NCBI GenBank assembly: GCA_947494325.1
Contig: CANLUS010000001.1
Coordinates: 1 to 64,000 of the forward strand
Origin: an uncultured Flavobacteriaceae bacterium
GTDB lineage: Bacteria; Bacteroidota; Bacteroidia; Flavobacteriales; Flavobacteriaceae
DNA: 64,000 nt
Direction: 5' to 3'
The notes beneath the pieces were generated by a model. It had not been told where the DNA came from. It did not search any database and worked only from the letters and a program-made list of their open reading frames with translations. The stretch's first letter is position 1, and the number at the start of each line of letters is the position of its first letter. Shown here piece by piece: positions 8,911 to 19,135 of the stretch. The translations under genes and the position numbers were made by a program.

Positions 8911-10206
8911 TTATTCTTGTATCAATCTATATAATAATATCGCAGTTCTTTTTGTGAGATCTTCAATGGTATTGAGATTCACTGTTTCTTTAGGAGTATG
9001 AGCACCGTTGCCCATCGTTCCTAAACCATCCAAACAATCTACATATTGTGCTACGAAAGAAATATCGGCGGCTCCTCTGCGCCCGGGGTCATAGGCTTCT
9101 ACGGCTCCTTGTTTTAAGTCTAAACTTACTTCATTTAATTGTTTGAGTAACTCATTATTTCCTTTTGATGGTCCCATAGCTGGATAACTATCGATAAACG
9201 TAACTTTCGCCGAAGTCTTGGGTAAATTATGCTGCACAATTTCACGCATTTTTGCACGTGCCTTCTCTTTTTGTGCTTCTGAGATAAACCGTAACCCACC
9301 ATATACAACAGCAGTTTGCGATACAACATTACTCTTGCCAAAAACATTTCCTTTACTCAATTGTTGTTGGTAATCCATCTGAGTACCACCTAAGACTATC
9401 CCTGGGTTAAACGTTAGAAATTGCTCACCTCTTACATTCTCATAAAATTCATGTAAAATTCGTGACATTTCGAAAATCGCTCCTGCACCAACACGATCGT
9501 TAAAAATTCCAGAAGAATGTGCTCTTACACCTGTTGTTTCAACTTTCCAATCTGAAGAGCCACGTCTAGCGACTGTGGCATAATTGAATCCGGTAGATGT
9601 TTCAAATCCCAGTGCTATATCGCTACGTTTGGCGGCATCTATCAAATCTTTTCGACTTATCGAAAGTGGTTTACCCGTTGCCTCTTCGTCACCTGTAAAT
9701 GCAGCGATTACCTGGGCATTTTTTAGTAAGCCATTATCCGACAAGGCTTTTAACGCATATAATAGAATCACATTACCGCCTTTCATGTCATTCCCTCCAG
9801 GTGCATGTGCTATACTATCATTGACCATTTTAAAGATTTGAAAAGGACTATCTTCTTCAAATACAGTATCTAAATGACCTATTAAGAGTAATCTTTTCCC
9901 TTTGGTACCTTTAGTTTCCGCGAACAGGTGCCCAGATCTGTTCACCATAGACATGTCGTACCAAGTTGTATCGAATCCGATTTCTTTGAATGCAGTTGCA
10001 AATATATCACCTACTTGCTTCACACCTTTATGATTCATCGTGCCGCTATTTACATTAACTACCTTCTTCAAAAAGTCGATGGCCTCTGTATTATTTAACG
10101 CAACACTATTGATAATTTTTTTTTCAATTCTGGATAGTTTTTGAGCATACGAGGTACACATTATTAGGAATAAGAAAAGCCCAACGTATTTTTTGAATGA
10201 CGACAT
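8911..10206 (-). CDS. Secreted M20 family metallopeptidase (carboxypeptidase G2-like)
   Basis: 431 residues with a signal peptide (MSSFKKY then a hydrophobic stretch ending CTSYAQ, about 1-22). Zinc-site residues of family M20 are in place: His111 in LIGHLDT, Asp140 in GGNDMKGG, and the Glu174-Glu175 pair in TGDEEATG. A dimerisation domain lies between about 215 and 325. The family removes C-terminal glutamate or other residues from peptides or folates; here it would act in the periplasm or outside the cell. It follows the TPR lipoprotein by 53 bases. The substrate cannot be read from the sequence. Confidence 0.88.
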   Translation of the reverse strand: MSSFKKYVGLFLFLIMCTSYAQKLSRIEKKIINSVALNNTEAIDFLKKVVNVNSGTMNHKGVKQVGDIFATAFKEIGFDTTWYDMSMVNRSGHLFAETKGTKGKRLLLIGHLDTVFEEDSPFQIFKMVNDSIAHAPGGNDMKGGNVILLYALKALSDNGLLKNAQVIAAFTGDEEATGKPLSISRKDLIDAAKRSDIALGFETSTGFNYATVARRGSSDWKVETTGVRAHSSGIFNDRVGAGAIFEMSRILHEFYENVRGEQFLTFNPGIVLGGTQMDYQQQLSKGNVFGKSNVVSQTAVVYGGLRFISEAQKEKARAKMREIVQHNLPKTSAKVTFIDSYPAMGPSKGNNELLKQLNEVSLDLKQGAVEAYDPGRRGAADISFVAQYVDCLDGLGTMGNGAHTPKETVNLNTIEDLTKRTAILLYRLIQE

Positions 10207-10259
10207 TTGAAAGTAATTTAAGAGTTATGTACCTTAAAAGAAGTATAAATTTATGATAA

Positions 10260-11081
10260 CTATTTTAATTTCTTGTCTATTTTTTCTTTTAACCTACTTG
10301 CATCTAAGTTTCGAGGATCTATGTTAAATGCTCTGTCAGCATAAATTTTAGCCTTTTTATAATCTTCCATTTTAAAATAGATATCAGCTAATATGGCATC
10401 TGGCTTAGCAGCTTTGACATCTTTCATTTGTTCAGCTAAGGCCTGAGCATAGACTAAAGCATCTTTAAAGTTTTTGGTTTCAGCCGTCAATATTGCTTTA
10501 TAACCTAATAAGAAAGGAGTTTTTCCTTGTCGTTTTGTAACCAATACTTGCATCGAATCTAAGGTGCGTTTTGCGCCATATTGTGCATGTAAGATTTCTA
10601 TATATTCTGACTTCAGGTAAACTTCATTGGGATATTCATGTACAAGCTTTCTAAAATTATATTCACCAATATTAAGTGCCTCTTGCAGTGCACTCTTTGT
10701 CATTTCAGATTTTTGATCTCTTAAATTGGTATACTTGGTAAGGGCTTGATACACATCAAGTATTAAGCGCTCATTTCCCTGAATGGTCTGTTTGTGATCC
10801 TCTACAGTTTGGTATAGAGCCAGACGCTCTTCAAGATTTAACGTTAATCTTGCTAGTACACTTTTACCAACAAGAAAATTGGGATCATACTCAAGTGCTT
10901 TTCTATAGGACACTTCCGCAGCTGCATAATCTCCAAAGTCCATGATCTCTTGCCAACCTTTATGGTAATGTATCAAGGTTGAATCAGCAGAAGTCGTATA
11001 TTTTATCTTTTTATGATCCGATCGGGTATTACATGACATCAATAATAAACTCACCATCACAAATACAAAATTCCGTAACAT
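10260..11081 (-). CDS. TPR-repeat lipoprotein
   Basis: 273 residues. A type II signal peptide with lipobox LLMSC places the lipidated cysteine at residue 17. The residues after Cys (NTRSDHKK) are not acidic, unlike the other lipoproteins in this window, which suggests it stays on the periplasmic face. Helical TPR-like repeats are visible at about 38-75 (YHKGWQEIMDFGDYAAAEVSY) and at the C-terminus (AILADIYFKMEDYKKAKIYA then AFNIDPRNLDASRL). TPRs bind partner proteins; the partner is unknown. It starts one base after the stop of the upstream deiminase-like gene. Confidence 0.75.
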   Translation of the reverse strand: MLRNFVFVMVSLLLMSCNTRSDHKKIKYTTSADSTLIHYHKGWQEIMDFGDYAAAEVSYRKALEYDPNFLVGKSVLARLTLNLEERLALYQTVEDHKQTIQGNERLILDVYQALTKYTNLRDQKSEMTKSALQEALNIGEYNFRKLVHEYPNEVYLKSEYIEILHAQYGAKRTLDSMQVLVTKRQGKTPFLLGYKAILTAETKNFKDALVYAQALAEQMKDVKAAKPDAILADIYFKMEDYKKAKIYADRAFNIDPRNLDASRLKEKIDKKLK

Positions 11082-11082
11082 A

Positions 11083-11997
11083 TCAATCTCTAATCAATGG
11101 CATAGTAGAACAACGTAATAACCCTTCTTGCTTTGCAATTTCTGCATAGGGAACTTTTTCTACTCTAAAACCCTGTTCGCTAAGCCAAGAATTTAGTCTT
11201 GTGAAATTACGTTCGGAAATTATAACATCTTCTGAAATAGAAAATACATTACTATTCATATGATACATTTCATCTTTAGTAATTTCAAAAACATTTTCTT
11301 TACCGAAGAAGTTTACTAACCAATCGTATTCTTCTTCTATTAAAAACCCATTTTTATGCAGAATAGCCTTATTGGAACCAATAGGTTGAAAGCAACAATC
11401 TAAGTGCAGCGCATTTTCTTTAGCAACAGTATTCGACTTACGTAATTCGAAAGACTTTACTTTTTTATGCGGAAATAGATCTTGCAAGGCTTCAACGGCA
11501 TGTATATTTGTTCTCGCAGTAATATATTCTGGATAATCTTCACCGGTATAGGTACCTACAAAAATGTAATCATTCCAAGGCATTACATCTCCACCTTCTA
11601 CATGACATATCTCTGGTAATGTAATAATTTTCTTAGGGTCAATCTGATCTATCACATATTGAATGGCGTCGATCTCCCGCTCTCTATCGGGCAAAATATT
11701 CGATTTTATAAATTTATCTTCAACGACGAAAGCAATATCCCGTGCAAAAATCTGGTTATAATCTTTAATAGCGTTAGGTCTAAATACTTGAATATCATAT
11801 TTTTTGAAAACGGCTGCAAGAGCTTCCATTTCTTGTACCATATCTTCAATTTTCGGATAAGTTCCTGCCATGATATGTTCTCTGGATTTAGGATCATAAG
11901 CATCCTCTAAGTTGGGTGTTGGCCCATTACTCTCTGCGGTTCCTAACACGACCGCTCTCAACCTCGATGTTTCGTTCTGAATATTTAGCTCTAGCAT
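11083..11997 (-). CDS. Arginine deiminase/DDAH-like hydrolase
   Basis: 304-residue member of the pentein (guanidino-group-modifying) fold. Substrate and catalytic positions are visible: FARDIAFV, HVEGGDVM, the catalytic His in NALHLDCCFQPI, and the catalytic Cys nine residues from the end in LLRCSTMPL. Likely reactions are hydrolysis of arginine, methylarginine or a related guanidino compound to citrulline plus an amine or ammonia. Its ATG lies a few bases after a terminator-like hairpin that follows gltA, and no promoter of its own is obvious, so expression may depend on read-through from gltA. Confidence 0.85.
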   Translation of the reverse strand: MLELNIQNETSRLRAVVLGTAESNGPTPNLEDAYDPKSREHIMAGTYPKIEDMVQEMEALAAVFKKYDIQVFRPNAIKDYNQIFARDIAFVVEDKFIKSNILPDREREIDAIQYVIDQIDPKKIITLPEICHVEGGDVMPWNDYIFVGTYTGEDYPEYITARTNIHAVEALQDLFPHKKVKSFELRKSNTVAKENALHLDCCFQPIGSNKAILHKNGFLIEEEYDWLVNFFGKENVFEITKDEMYHMNSNVFSISEDVIISERNFTRLNSWLSEQGFRVEKVPYAEIAKQEGLLRCSTMPLIRD

Positions 11998-12003
11998 AGA
12001 ATG

Positions 12004-12035
12004 AAAAAAGCTTCATAACGTTTTTGTTATGAAGC
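12004..12035 (-). terminator. gltA terminator abutting the next gene start
   Basis: On the minus strand GCTTCATAAC and GTTATGAAGC (12035-12026 and 12019-12010) form a ten-base-pair perfect stem with a six-base loop, followed by TTTTTT at 12009-12004. The next ATG begins at 11997. Confidence 0.85.
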
Positions 12036-12053
12036 CCATTTATGTTTAAAAGT

Positions 12054-13340
12054 TTATCTTTTATTAATCGACTTAAATTCCCTGAAATTTTCACCAGTAT
12101 ATACTTGACGAGGTCGACCAATTGGTTCTTTACGCAAACGCATTTCTTTCCATTGTGCGATCCACCCAGGTAAGCGACCTAATGCAAACATTACCGTAAA
12201 CATTTCTACTGGAATACCCATTCCTCTATAAATGATACCAGAATAGAAATCTACGTTCGGATACAGTTTACGTTTTACAAAATATTCGTCATTCAATGCT
12301 TCTTGTTCTAAACCTTTCGCAATATCTAAAATAGGGTCTTCAATACCCAGATCAGCTAACACCTCATCGGCAGCGACTTTAATGATCTTGGCACGTGGAT
12401 CAAAATTCTTGTATACTCTATGCCCAAAGCCCATTAAGCGGAAAGGATCTTCTTTATCCTTTGCCTTGGCCATATACTTTTTTGTATCCCCACCATCTTC
12501 CTTGATTGCCTCCAACATTTCTAAAACAGCTTGATTGGCACCACCATGTAAAGGACCCCATAATGCAGAAATTCCTGCAGATAATGATGCAAATAATCCT
12601 GCATGAGATGAACCAACAATTCTCACCGTACTGGTAGAACAGTTTTGCTCATGATCTGCATGCAAAATTAATAGTTTGTCTAGTGCGTCTACTAATACTC
12701 TATTTTGAACATATTCTTTGTCGGGTCTTTTGAACATCATTTTCAAAATATTCTCTACATAACCCAAAGAATCATCTCCATAATCTAATGGTAATCCCAT
12801 CCGGCGCCTCATAGTCCATGCAACTAATACCGGAAACTTTCCTAATATTTTTACAATGGCATTATACATCGCTTCATCTGAAGAAACATCAACTGAAGAT
12901 GGATTAAAAGATGTCAAGGCACTTGTTAAAGACGAGATCACACCCATTGGATGAGCCGCCTTTGGAAAGCTCTCAATGATCTTTTTAATATCTTCATCAA
13001 CTACAGATTTTTCCTTAATATCAGCATGAAACTTGTCTAGTTGTTCTTTTGTAGGCAACTCTCCAAATATCAATAAGTAAGCTACTTCTAAAAAGTCTGC
13101 TTTTTCAGCTAAATCTTCGATTGAATAGCCCCTATATCGCAATATTCCTTTTTCTCCATCTAAGAATGTAATACCACTTTCACAAGAACCTGTATTCTTA
13201 AATCCAGGGTCAATGGTTGTTACACCTCCAGTAACGCCTCTAAGCGTTTTTATATCTATGGCAACTTCATCCTCTGATCCAACAATTAGTGGGAATTCAT
13301 GCTTTTGACCTTTAATTTCAAGCGTAGCTTTATCTGACAT
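12054..13340 (-). CDS. gltA: Citrate synthase
   Basis: 428 residues, the usual length of the type I (hexameric, NADH-responsive class) enzyme. It condenses oxaloacetate and acetyl-CoA at the entry of the TCA cycle. Catalytic regions are visible: LHADHEQNCSTSTVRIVGSSHA with the active His, LWGPLHGGANQAV, and MGFGHRVYKNFDPRA with the second His and substrate-binding Arg. The N-terminal beta-domain (1-45) typical of the E. coli GltA type is present. It is flanked by the eno terminator upstream and its own hairpin downstream, so it may be transcribed alone with some read-through. Confidence 0.96.
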   Translation of the reverse strand: MSDKATLEIKGQKHEFPLIVGSEDEVAIDIKTLRGVTGGVTTIDPGFKNTGSCESGITFLDGEKGILRYRGYSIEDLAEKADFLEVAYLLIFGELPTKEQLDKFHADIKEKSVVDEDIKKIIESFPKAAHPMGVISSLTSALTSFNPSSVDVSSDEAMYNAIVKILGKFPVLVAWTMRRRMGLPLDYGDDSLGYVENILKMMFKRPDKEYVQNRVLVDALDKLLILHADHEQNCSTSTVRIVGSSHAGLFASLSAGISALWGPLHGGANQAVLEMLEAIKEDGGDTKKYMAKAKDKEDPFRLMGFGHRVYKNFDPRAKIIKVAADEVLADLGIEDPILDIAKGLEQEALNDEYFVKRKLYPNVDFYSGIIYRGMGIPVEMFTVMFALGRLPGWIAQWKEMRLRKEPIGRPRQVYTGENFREFKSINKR

Positions 13341-13445
13341 ATATTATTGTTTTTTGCGGATTGCTAATTTACGAAATCTTCGTTGATTTCTAAAACTTCT
13401 AACAAAAGGAATTATTGTTTTAGATATCTGTAAATTTTAGTCGAA

Positions 13446-13484
13446 AAAAAAGCGATTATTGACAAATCAATAATCGCTTTTTAA
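13446..13484 (-). terminator. eno terminator
   Basis: AGCGATTATTGA (13451-13462) and TCAATAATCGCT (13467-13478) make a perfect twelve-base-pair stem with a four-base loop. The flanking A-run on the left gives a U-tract for leftward transcripts. It lies just after the eno stop and before the gltA promoter region. Confidence 0.9.
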
Positions 13485-13500
13485 AAGTTCAACATACTTT

Positions 13501-14871
<1,371 letters not shown>

Positions 14872-14908
14872 TTATACGATAACGTTTTCGTCTAATTTAT
14901 ACCTTCAG

Positions 14909-16009
14909 TTAATTCTTTATCATGTCAAAAAACTGATCGAATAAATATTCGGCATCGTGAGGCCCTGGACTTGCTTCGGGATGATATTGTACAGAAAAAC
15001 ACTTTTTATTCTTTAAACGAATACCAGCGACAGTATCATCATTTAAGTGTAAATGTGTAATTTCTACTTCATCATTCGCCTCTGTTTCTTCTCTATTGAT
15101 CGCAAAACCATGATTTTGAGAAGTAATTTCACCCTTACCTGTTAACAGATTTTTTACTGGATGATTAATTCCGCGATGGCCATGATGCATTTTATAGGTA
15201 GAAATCCCGTTTGCTAACGCAATCACTTGATGTCCTAAACAGATTCCAAATAATGGTAAATCTCTTTTAATAATTTCCTTTGCCACTTGTTGTGCATCAA
15301 CTAAGGGTTCAGGGTCTCCCGGACCATTAGATAAAAAATATCCATGAGGTTCAAATTTGCTCATTTCTTCGAAAGAAGTATCATAAGGAAATACTTTTAC
15401 ACAGGCATCTCTTTTTACTAAATTTCGAAGAATATTTTTCTTAACACCAATATCTAATGCTGCAATTTTATATGTCGCATTTTCGTCACCTACGATGTAG
15501 GGTTTAGAAGCTGATACTTTTGATGCCAACTCCAAGCCTTCCATATTTGGAACTTTTGATAATCTTTCTTTTAACTCCTCAATATTCTCAATTTCGGTAG
15601 ATACAATTCCGTTCATTGCTCCATTATCTCTAATGTATGCAACAAGCGATCTTGTGTCTATATCAGAAATGGCGACCAATTGATGTTTTTCAAACCAATC
15701 TTTTAGAGATGAGTCAGCATTCGGGCGAGAATATTCAAAACTAAAATTTCTACAAATTAGTCCAGATATTTTTATGCCATCTGATTCAACTTCATCATTA
15801 TTCACTCCATAATTACCGATATGAGCATTAGTAGTCACCATTAATTGCCCATAATAAGAAGGGTCGGTAAATATTTCTTGATAACCGGTCATTCCTGTGT
15901 TAAAACAAATTTCTCCGGTAGTAGTTCCTTCAATTCCTATTGATTTTCCTTCAAAAATGGTTCCATCAGCTAGAAGAAGAATAGCTTTTTTACGAGGTTG
16001 GTATTTCAT
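14909..16009 (-). CDS. carA: Carbamoyl-phosphate synthase small (glutaminase) subunit
   Basis: 366 residues. It hydrolyses glutamine and passes ammonia to the CarB subunit, giving carbamoyl phosphate for pyrimidine and arginine synthesis. The N-terminal CPSase domain (KKAILLLADGTIFEGKSIG, FNTGMTGYQEIFTDPSY) is followed by a class I amidotransferase domain with nucleophile Cys in FGICLGHQV and the His/Glu pair in QYHPEASPGPHD. ATG 16009 is preferred to 16030 because homologues begin MKYQ-RKKA and because the upstream ATG falls next to the -7 box at 16035-16028. carB is not in the window. Confidence 0.96.
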   Translation of the reverse strand: MKYQPRKKAILLLADGTIFEGKSIGIEGTTTGEICFNTGMTGYQEIFTDPSYYGQLMVTTNAHIGNYGVNNDEVESDGIKISGLICRNFSFEYSRPNADSSLKDWFEKHQLVAISDIDTRSLVAYIRDNGAMNGIVSTEIENIEELKERLSKVPNMEGLELASKVSASKPYIVGDENATYKIAALDIGVKKNILRNLVKRDACVKVFPYDTSFEEMSKFEPHGYFLSNGPGDPEPLVDAQQVAKEIIKRDLPLFGICLGHQVIALANGISTYKMHHGHRGINHPVKNLLTGKGEITSQNHGFAINREETEANDEVEITHLHLNDDTVAGIRLKNKKCFSVQYHPEASPGPHDAEYLFDQFFDMIKN

Positions 16010-16027
16010 TTTTTTACTAAAGTTTGA

Positions 16028-16035
16028 CAAAAATA
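16028..16035 (-). promoter_or_regulatory. carA -7 promoter box
   Basis: Minus-strand TATTTTTG matches TAnnTTTG and lies 18 bases before ATG 16009. It supports that start codon. The -33 region would fall inside the terminator of the upstream gene (16041-16077). Confidence 0.5.
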
Positions 16036-16040
16036 ATACA

Positions 16041-16077
16041 AAAAAAAAGGATAAACTAAAATTTAGTTTATCCTTTT
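16041..16077 (-). terminator. Terminator after the unknown secreted-protein gene
   Basis: GGATAAACTA (16049-16058) pairs with TAGTTTATCC (16064-16073), extended by A-run/T-run pairing; eight As at 16041-16048 give the U-tract leftward. It is closely related to the rplQ terminator at 16871-16905. Confidence 0.85.
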
Positions 16078-16095
16078 ATAAAACTTATTAATAGT

Positions 16096-16797
16096 CTATA
16101 AAGAATTATAATATTTAAAGATTTTCTTTAAATCATTTTCTTTCTTAAAAGAAAGTTTATTATTCTTGACATATGATTCAATATCGCTCGATTTACCTTT
16201 AAATATTGCTGCTAGACTTTTCTTCTTTAATTTTACTGATGTGATGGTTTTCGTGTCATTATCTATTAAGTAATACTTTGCCGTTTTAACGTATTTATCA
16301 GTAATATCCTTAAGCATTAATGGGTTAGGCTGCGCTTGATCGAATTTCACACCATGTCTTTTAATCAATGAAGAATTTTCACCTTCAAACAAAACCTCAC
16401 AAAATTTATCTCCTTCATCGAGTCCAAAATAAAACTGTTTAAATTTTCTATTATTCAATTTTATTTGACCAATTATTGTATTATCAAATACGAATATAGA
16501 ATCTTCAGAAACCTTAAACTGAAATTGGTCAGCTAAAATGTTATAGTTAACCGATTTCAATAAATATTTTCTACTATCAACTTCAATAACACTTGAGGTA
16601 TCCCAATCTTCAAAAAGGTATATACTTCCTTTTACTATTTTCTCCACTTCATCTTGCTTTGAAAATCTTAACCTCGTTAAATCATTTAACCTATTTGAAT
16701 CTACTACTTGGTTCGGAGTTAACGGTCCACTTGTGATTAATTGCCCAAACGATATTGTTGTGCAACATAAAACGGCTATAATGATAATTTTTTTCAT
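16096..16797 (-). CDS. Secreted protein of unknown function
   Basis: 233 residues with a clear signal peptide (MKKIIIIAVLCCTTISFGQ, about 1-19) and no lipobox, membrane segment or motif I recognise. The mature part is rich in Lys, Asp and beta-type alternation, with a long middle stretch of short hydrophobic strands (SIYLFEDW, YLLKSVNYNIL, FQFKVSEDSIFVF). It lies between rplQ and carA with its own terminator and a weak -7-like TATCTTTA upstream (16831-16824). It is flanked by two near-identical terminators, which might mark an insertion at this junction. It could be a periplasmic or surface protein. Confidence 0.7.
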   Translation of the reverse strand: MKKIIIIAVLCCTTISFGQLITSGPLTPNQVVDSNRLNDLTRLRFSKQDEVEKIVKGSIYLFEDWDTSSVIEVDSRKYLLKSVNYNILADQFQFKVSEDSIFVFDNTIIGQIKLNNRKFKQFYFGLDEGDKFCEVLFEGENSSLIKRHGVKFDQAQPNPLMLKDITDKYVKTAKYYLIDNDTKTITSVKLKKKSLAAIFKGKSSDIESYVKNNKLSFKKENDLKKIFKYYNSL

Positions 16798-16870
16798 ACT
16801 AAAATATTAGGGTTTCTATAGTATAAAGATAGTAATATTTAAATTACCTTTTTAGTATTCTTTTTAAATC

Positions 16871-16905
16871 AAAAAAAAGGATATACTAAATTCAGTATAT
16901 CCTCT
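16871..16905 (-). terminator. Terminator of the ribosomal superoperon
   Basis: GGATATACT (16879-16887) pairs with AGTATATCC (16894-16902) around a six-base loop; eight As at 16871-16878 provide the U-tract on the minus strand. It lies directly after rplQ, the last gene of the superoperon. Confidence 0.88.
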
Positions 16906-16928
16906 TTACAATGTATTTTAAGAAGTTT

Positions 16929-17405
16929 CTATTCTTCTTCTTCAGAAGCCTTAGTTTCAACTGCCACTGGCGGTGTTGCCGTAGTAGATTTCTTACCTCT
17001 TCTTCGAGTAGATTTTTTCTTCTTTTTACCGTTTGGATTGTATAGTTCGTTATAATCAACTAACTCTACCATTGCCATATCGGCATTATCTCCTAACCTA
17101 TTACCTAACTTGATTATTCTCACATAACCTCCTGGTCTATCAGCTACCTTAGTAGCCACCTCTCTAAACAGCTCAGTTACGGCTTCTTTCTGTCTTAAGT
17201 AACTAAATACAATTCGTCTATTATGTGTTGTATCACTTTTAGACTTTGTAATTAATGGCTCAACAAACTGTCTGATCGCCTTCGCCTTCGCTACCGTTGT
17301 ATTAATACGCTTGTGTTCAATTAAAGAACAAGCCATATTTGCCAACATTGCCTTTCTATGCGCCGTTTTTCTTCCTAAATGGTTAAATTTCTTTCCGTGT
17401 CTCAT
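16929..17405 (-). CDS. rplQ: 50S ribosomal protein L17
   Basis: 158 residues. The core (1-115) starts [20 protein letters not shown] and includes [22 protein letters not shown], diagnostic of bL17. A C-terminal tail of about 40 residues is lysine/arginine-rich ([13 protein letters not shown]) and then acidic (KASEEEE); this extension is longer than in E. coli (127 residues) and common in Bacteroidota. It follows rpoA by 18 bases and closes the operon. Confidence 0.96.
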   Translation of the reverse strand: MRHGKKFNHLGRKTAHRKAMLANMACSLIEHKRINTTVAKAKAIRQFVEPLITKSKSDTTHNRRIVFSYLRQKEAVTELFREVATKVADRPGGYVRIIKLGNRLGDNADMAMVELVDYNELYNPNGKKKKKSTRRRGKKSTTATPPVAVETKASEEEE

Positions 17406-17423
17406 CTCTATCTATCTTAAAGA

Positions 17424-18416
17424 CTATTCTTTATCTAATTTGTACTTACCTAAATCCATTCCGAAAGTTAAACCTTTGTTATTCACCAACTCATCTAATT
17501 CAGTTAATGATTTTTTACCAAAGTTTCTAAACTTCATTAAGTCATTTTTGTTAAAAGATACTAAGTCACCTAAAGTATCTACTTCTGCTGCTTTTAAACA
17601 ATTCAACGCTCTCACAGAAAGATCCATATCAATCAATCTTGTCTTTAACAACTGTCTCATGTGTAATGATTCTTCATCATAAGATTCAGTTTGAGCTATT
17701 TCATCTGCTTCTAATGTGATTCTCTCATCTGAGAATAACATAAAGTGATGGATTAATATTTTAGCAGCTTCTGTTAACGCATCTTTAGGATTAATAGAAC
17801 CATCAGTTACGATATCGAAAATTAATTTCTCGTAATCTGTTTTCTGCTCTACACGATAGTTTTCGATTGCATATTTTACATTCTTGATAGGTGTATAAAT
17901 AGCATCCGTAAAAATAGTTCCTAAAGGAGCATTTGCTTTTTTATTTTCTTCAGACAATACGAAACCTCTACCTTTTTCAATTGTAATTTCCATATCAATC
18001 TTAACAGATTTTTCCATGTTACAGATTACTAAATCTGGATTTAACACTTGGAAACCTGAAATGAAATTTTGAAAATCACCAGCAGTTAATTGTTCTTGAC
18101 CGCTAATTGAAATCGCAACCGTTTCGTTTTCTGACTCTTCTATTTGTTGCTTAAAACGAACTTGTTTTAAGTTTAATATAATCTCAGTAACATCTTCAAC
18201 AACACCTTTAATTGTAGAAAATTCATGTTCAACTCCTTCAATTCTTAAAGATGTAATTGCATACCCTTCTAAAGACGATAATAACACTCTACGTAATGCA
18301 TTACCAACTGTTAAACCATAACCTGGTTCTAAAGGTCTGAATTCAAATCTACCTTCAAAATCGGTAGATTCAATCATTATTACTTTATCTGGTTTTTGAA
18401 AATTTAATATTGCCAT
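17424..18416 (-). CDS. rpoA: RNA polymerase alpha subunit
   Basis: 330 residues, full length. The N-terminal domain (about 1-235) for dimerisation and beta/beta' assembly includes [23 protein letters not shown] and the [14 protein letters not shown] loop. The C-terminal DNA- and activator-binding domain (about 255-320) shows [19 protein letters not shown] and [16 protein letters not shown] helix-hairpin-helices. It is separated from rpsD by a 98-base gap containing a well-paired RNA structure. Confidence 0.97.
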   Translation of the reverse strand: MAILNFQKPDKVIMIESTDFEGRFEFRPLEPGYGLTVGNALRRVLLSSLEGYAITSLRIEGVEHEFSTIKGVVEDVTEIILNLKQVRFKQQIEESENETVAISISGQEQLTAGDFQNFISGFQVLNPDLVICNMEKSVKIDMEITIEKGRGFVLSEENKKANAPLGTIFTDAIYTPIKNVKYAIENYRVEQKTDYEKLIFDIVTDGSINPKDALTEAAKILIHHFMLFSDERITLEADEIAQTESYDEESLHMRQLLKTRLIDMDLSVRALNCLKAAEVDTLGDLVSFNKNDLMKFRNFGKKSLTELDELVNNKGLTFGMDLGKYKLDKE

Positions 18417-18434
18417 ATACTTTTCTTCGTTTTA

Positions 18435-18502
18435 ATTGTTAGTTGGTTGCGCGATTTATAGGTGTGAAGAAATACGAATAAATCCTTTGGCCAACTACCA
18501 AT
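18435..18502 (-). promoter_or_regulatory. Structured RNA element between rpsD and rpoA
   Basis: On the minus strand ATTGGTAGTTGG (18502-18491) pairs with CCAACTAACAAT (18446-18435) with one mismatch. Then comes a six-by-six internal loop, a perfect seven-base-pair stem GATTTAT/ATAAATC (18484-18478 with 18459-18453), and an 18-base apical loop. No U-tract follows. It is a candidate regulatory or processing element for rpoA-rplQ. Confidence 0.55.
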
Positions 18503-18514
18503 ATGATTAATTTA

Positions 18515-19120
18515 TTATTTAGAATACAATTCTACAATGAATTGCTCATTAATATTTTCTGGGATCTGAATTCTCTCTGGGATAGCTACAAATGTTCCTT
18601 CCATTTTATCACCATTCCAATTCATCCATTCGTAAACACTGCTATTATTAGCTAATGCGCTTTCGATTGCAGATAATGATTTTGATTTTTCTCTTACTCC
18701 AACAACATCTCCAGCTTTCAATTGATAAGAAGGGATATTCACCAAATTACCATTTACAGTAATATGACGGTGAGATACTAATTGACGTGCTCCTCTACGA
18801 GAGTTTGAGATACCTAAACGGTATACAACATTGTCTAAACGAGATTCACATAATTGTAATAAAACAACACCTGTGATACCTTTACTACGTGAAGCTTTTT
18901 CAAATAAATTTCTAAACTGACGCTCTAATACACCATATGTGTATTTGGCTTTTTGCTTCTCCATTAACTGGATTGCATATTCAGATTTCTTTCCACGACG
19001 ACGGTTATTTCCATGTTGTCCTGGAGGGTAATTACGTTTTTCGAAAGATTTATCATCTCCGAAGATTGCTTCGCCAAACTTACGAGCAATTTTAGTTTTT
19101 GGTCCTGTATATCTTGCCAT
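18515..19120 (-). CDS. rpsD: 30S ribosomal protein S4
   Basis: 201 residues. It nucleates 30S assembly by binding the 16S 5' domain and in E. coli represses the alpha operon. [21 protein letters not shown] at the N-terminus lacks the Cys4 zinc cluster found in some S4 proteins. The S4 RNA-binding domain is seen at about 92-155 ([34 protein letters not shown]). Both its 5' and 3' flanks hold folded RNA, unlike the tight spacing elsewhere in the operon. Confidence 0.97.
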   Translation of the reverse strand: MARYTGPKTKIARKFGEAIFGDDKSFEKRNYPPGQHGNNRRRGKKSEYAIQLMEKQKAKYTYGVLERQFRNLFEKASRSKGITGVVLLQLCESRLDNVVYRLGISNSRRGARQLVSHRHITVNGNLVNIPSYQLKAGDVVGVREKSKSLSAIESALANNSSVYEWMNWNGDKMEGTFVAIPERIQIPENINEQFIVELYSK

Positions 19121-19135
19121 TTCTATTTAGTTTAT

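Noticed and set aside
11927-12121. 64-codon minus-strand frame across the gltA end and the next gene start
   Set aside because: It reads through the gltA terminator in another frame and resembles no protein; an overlap artefact.
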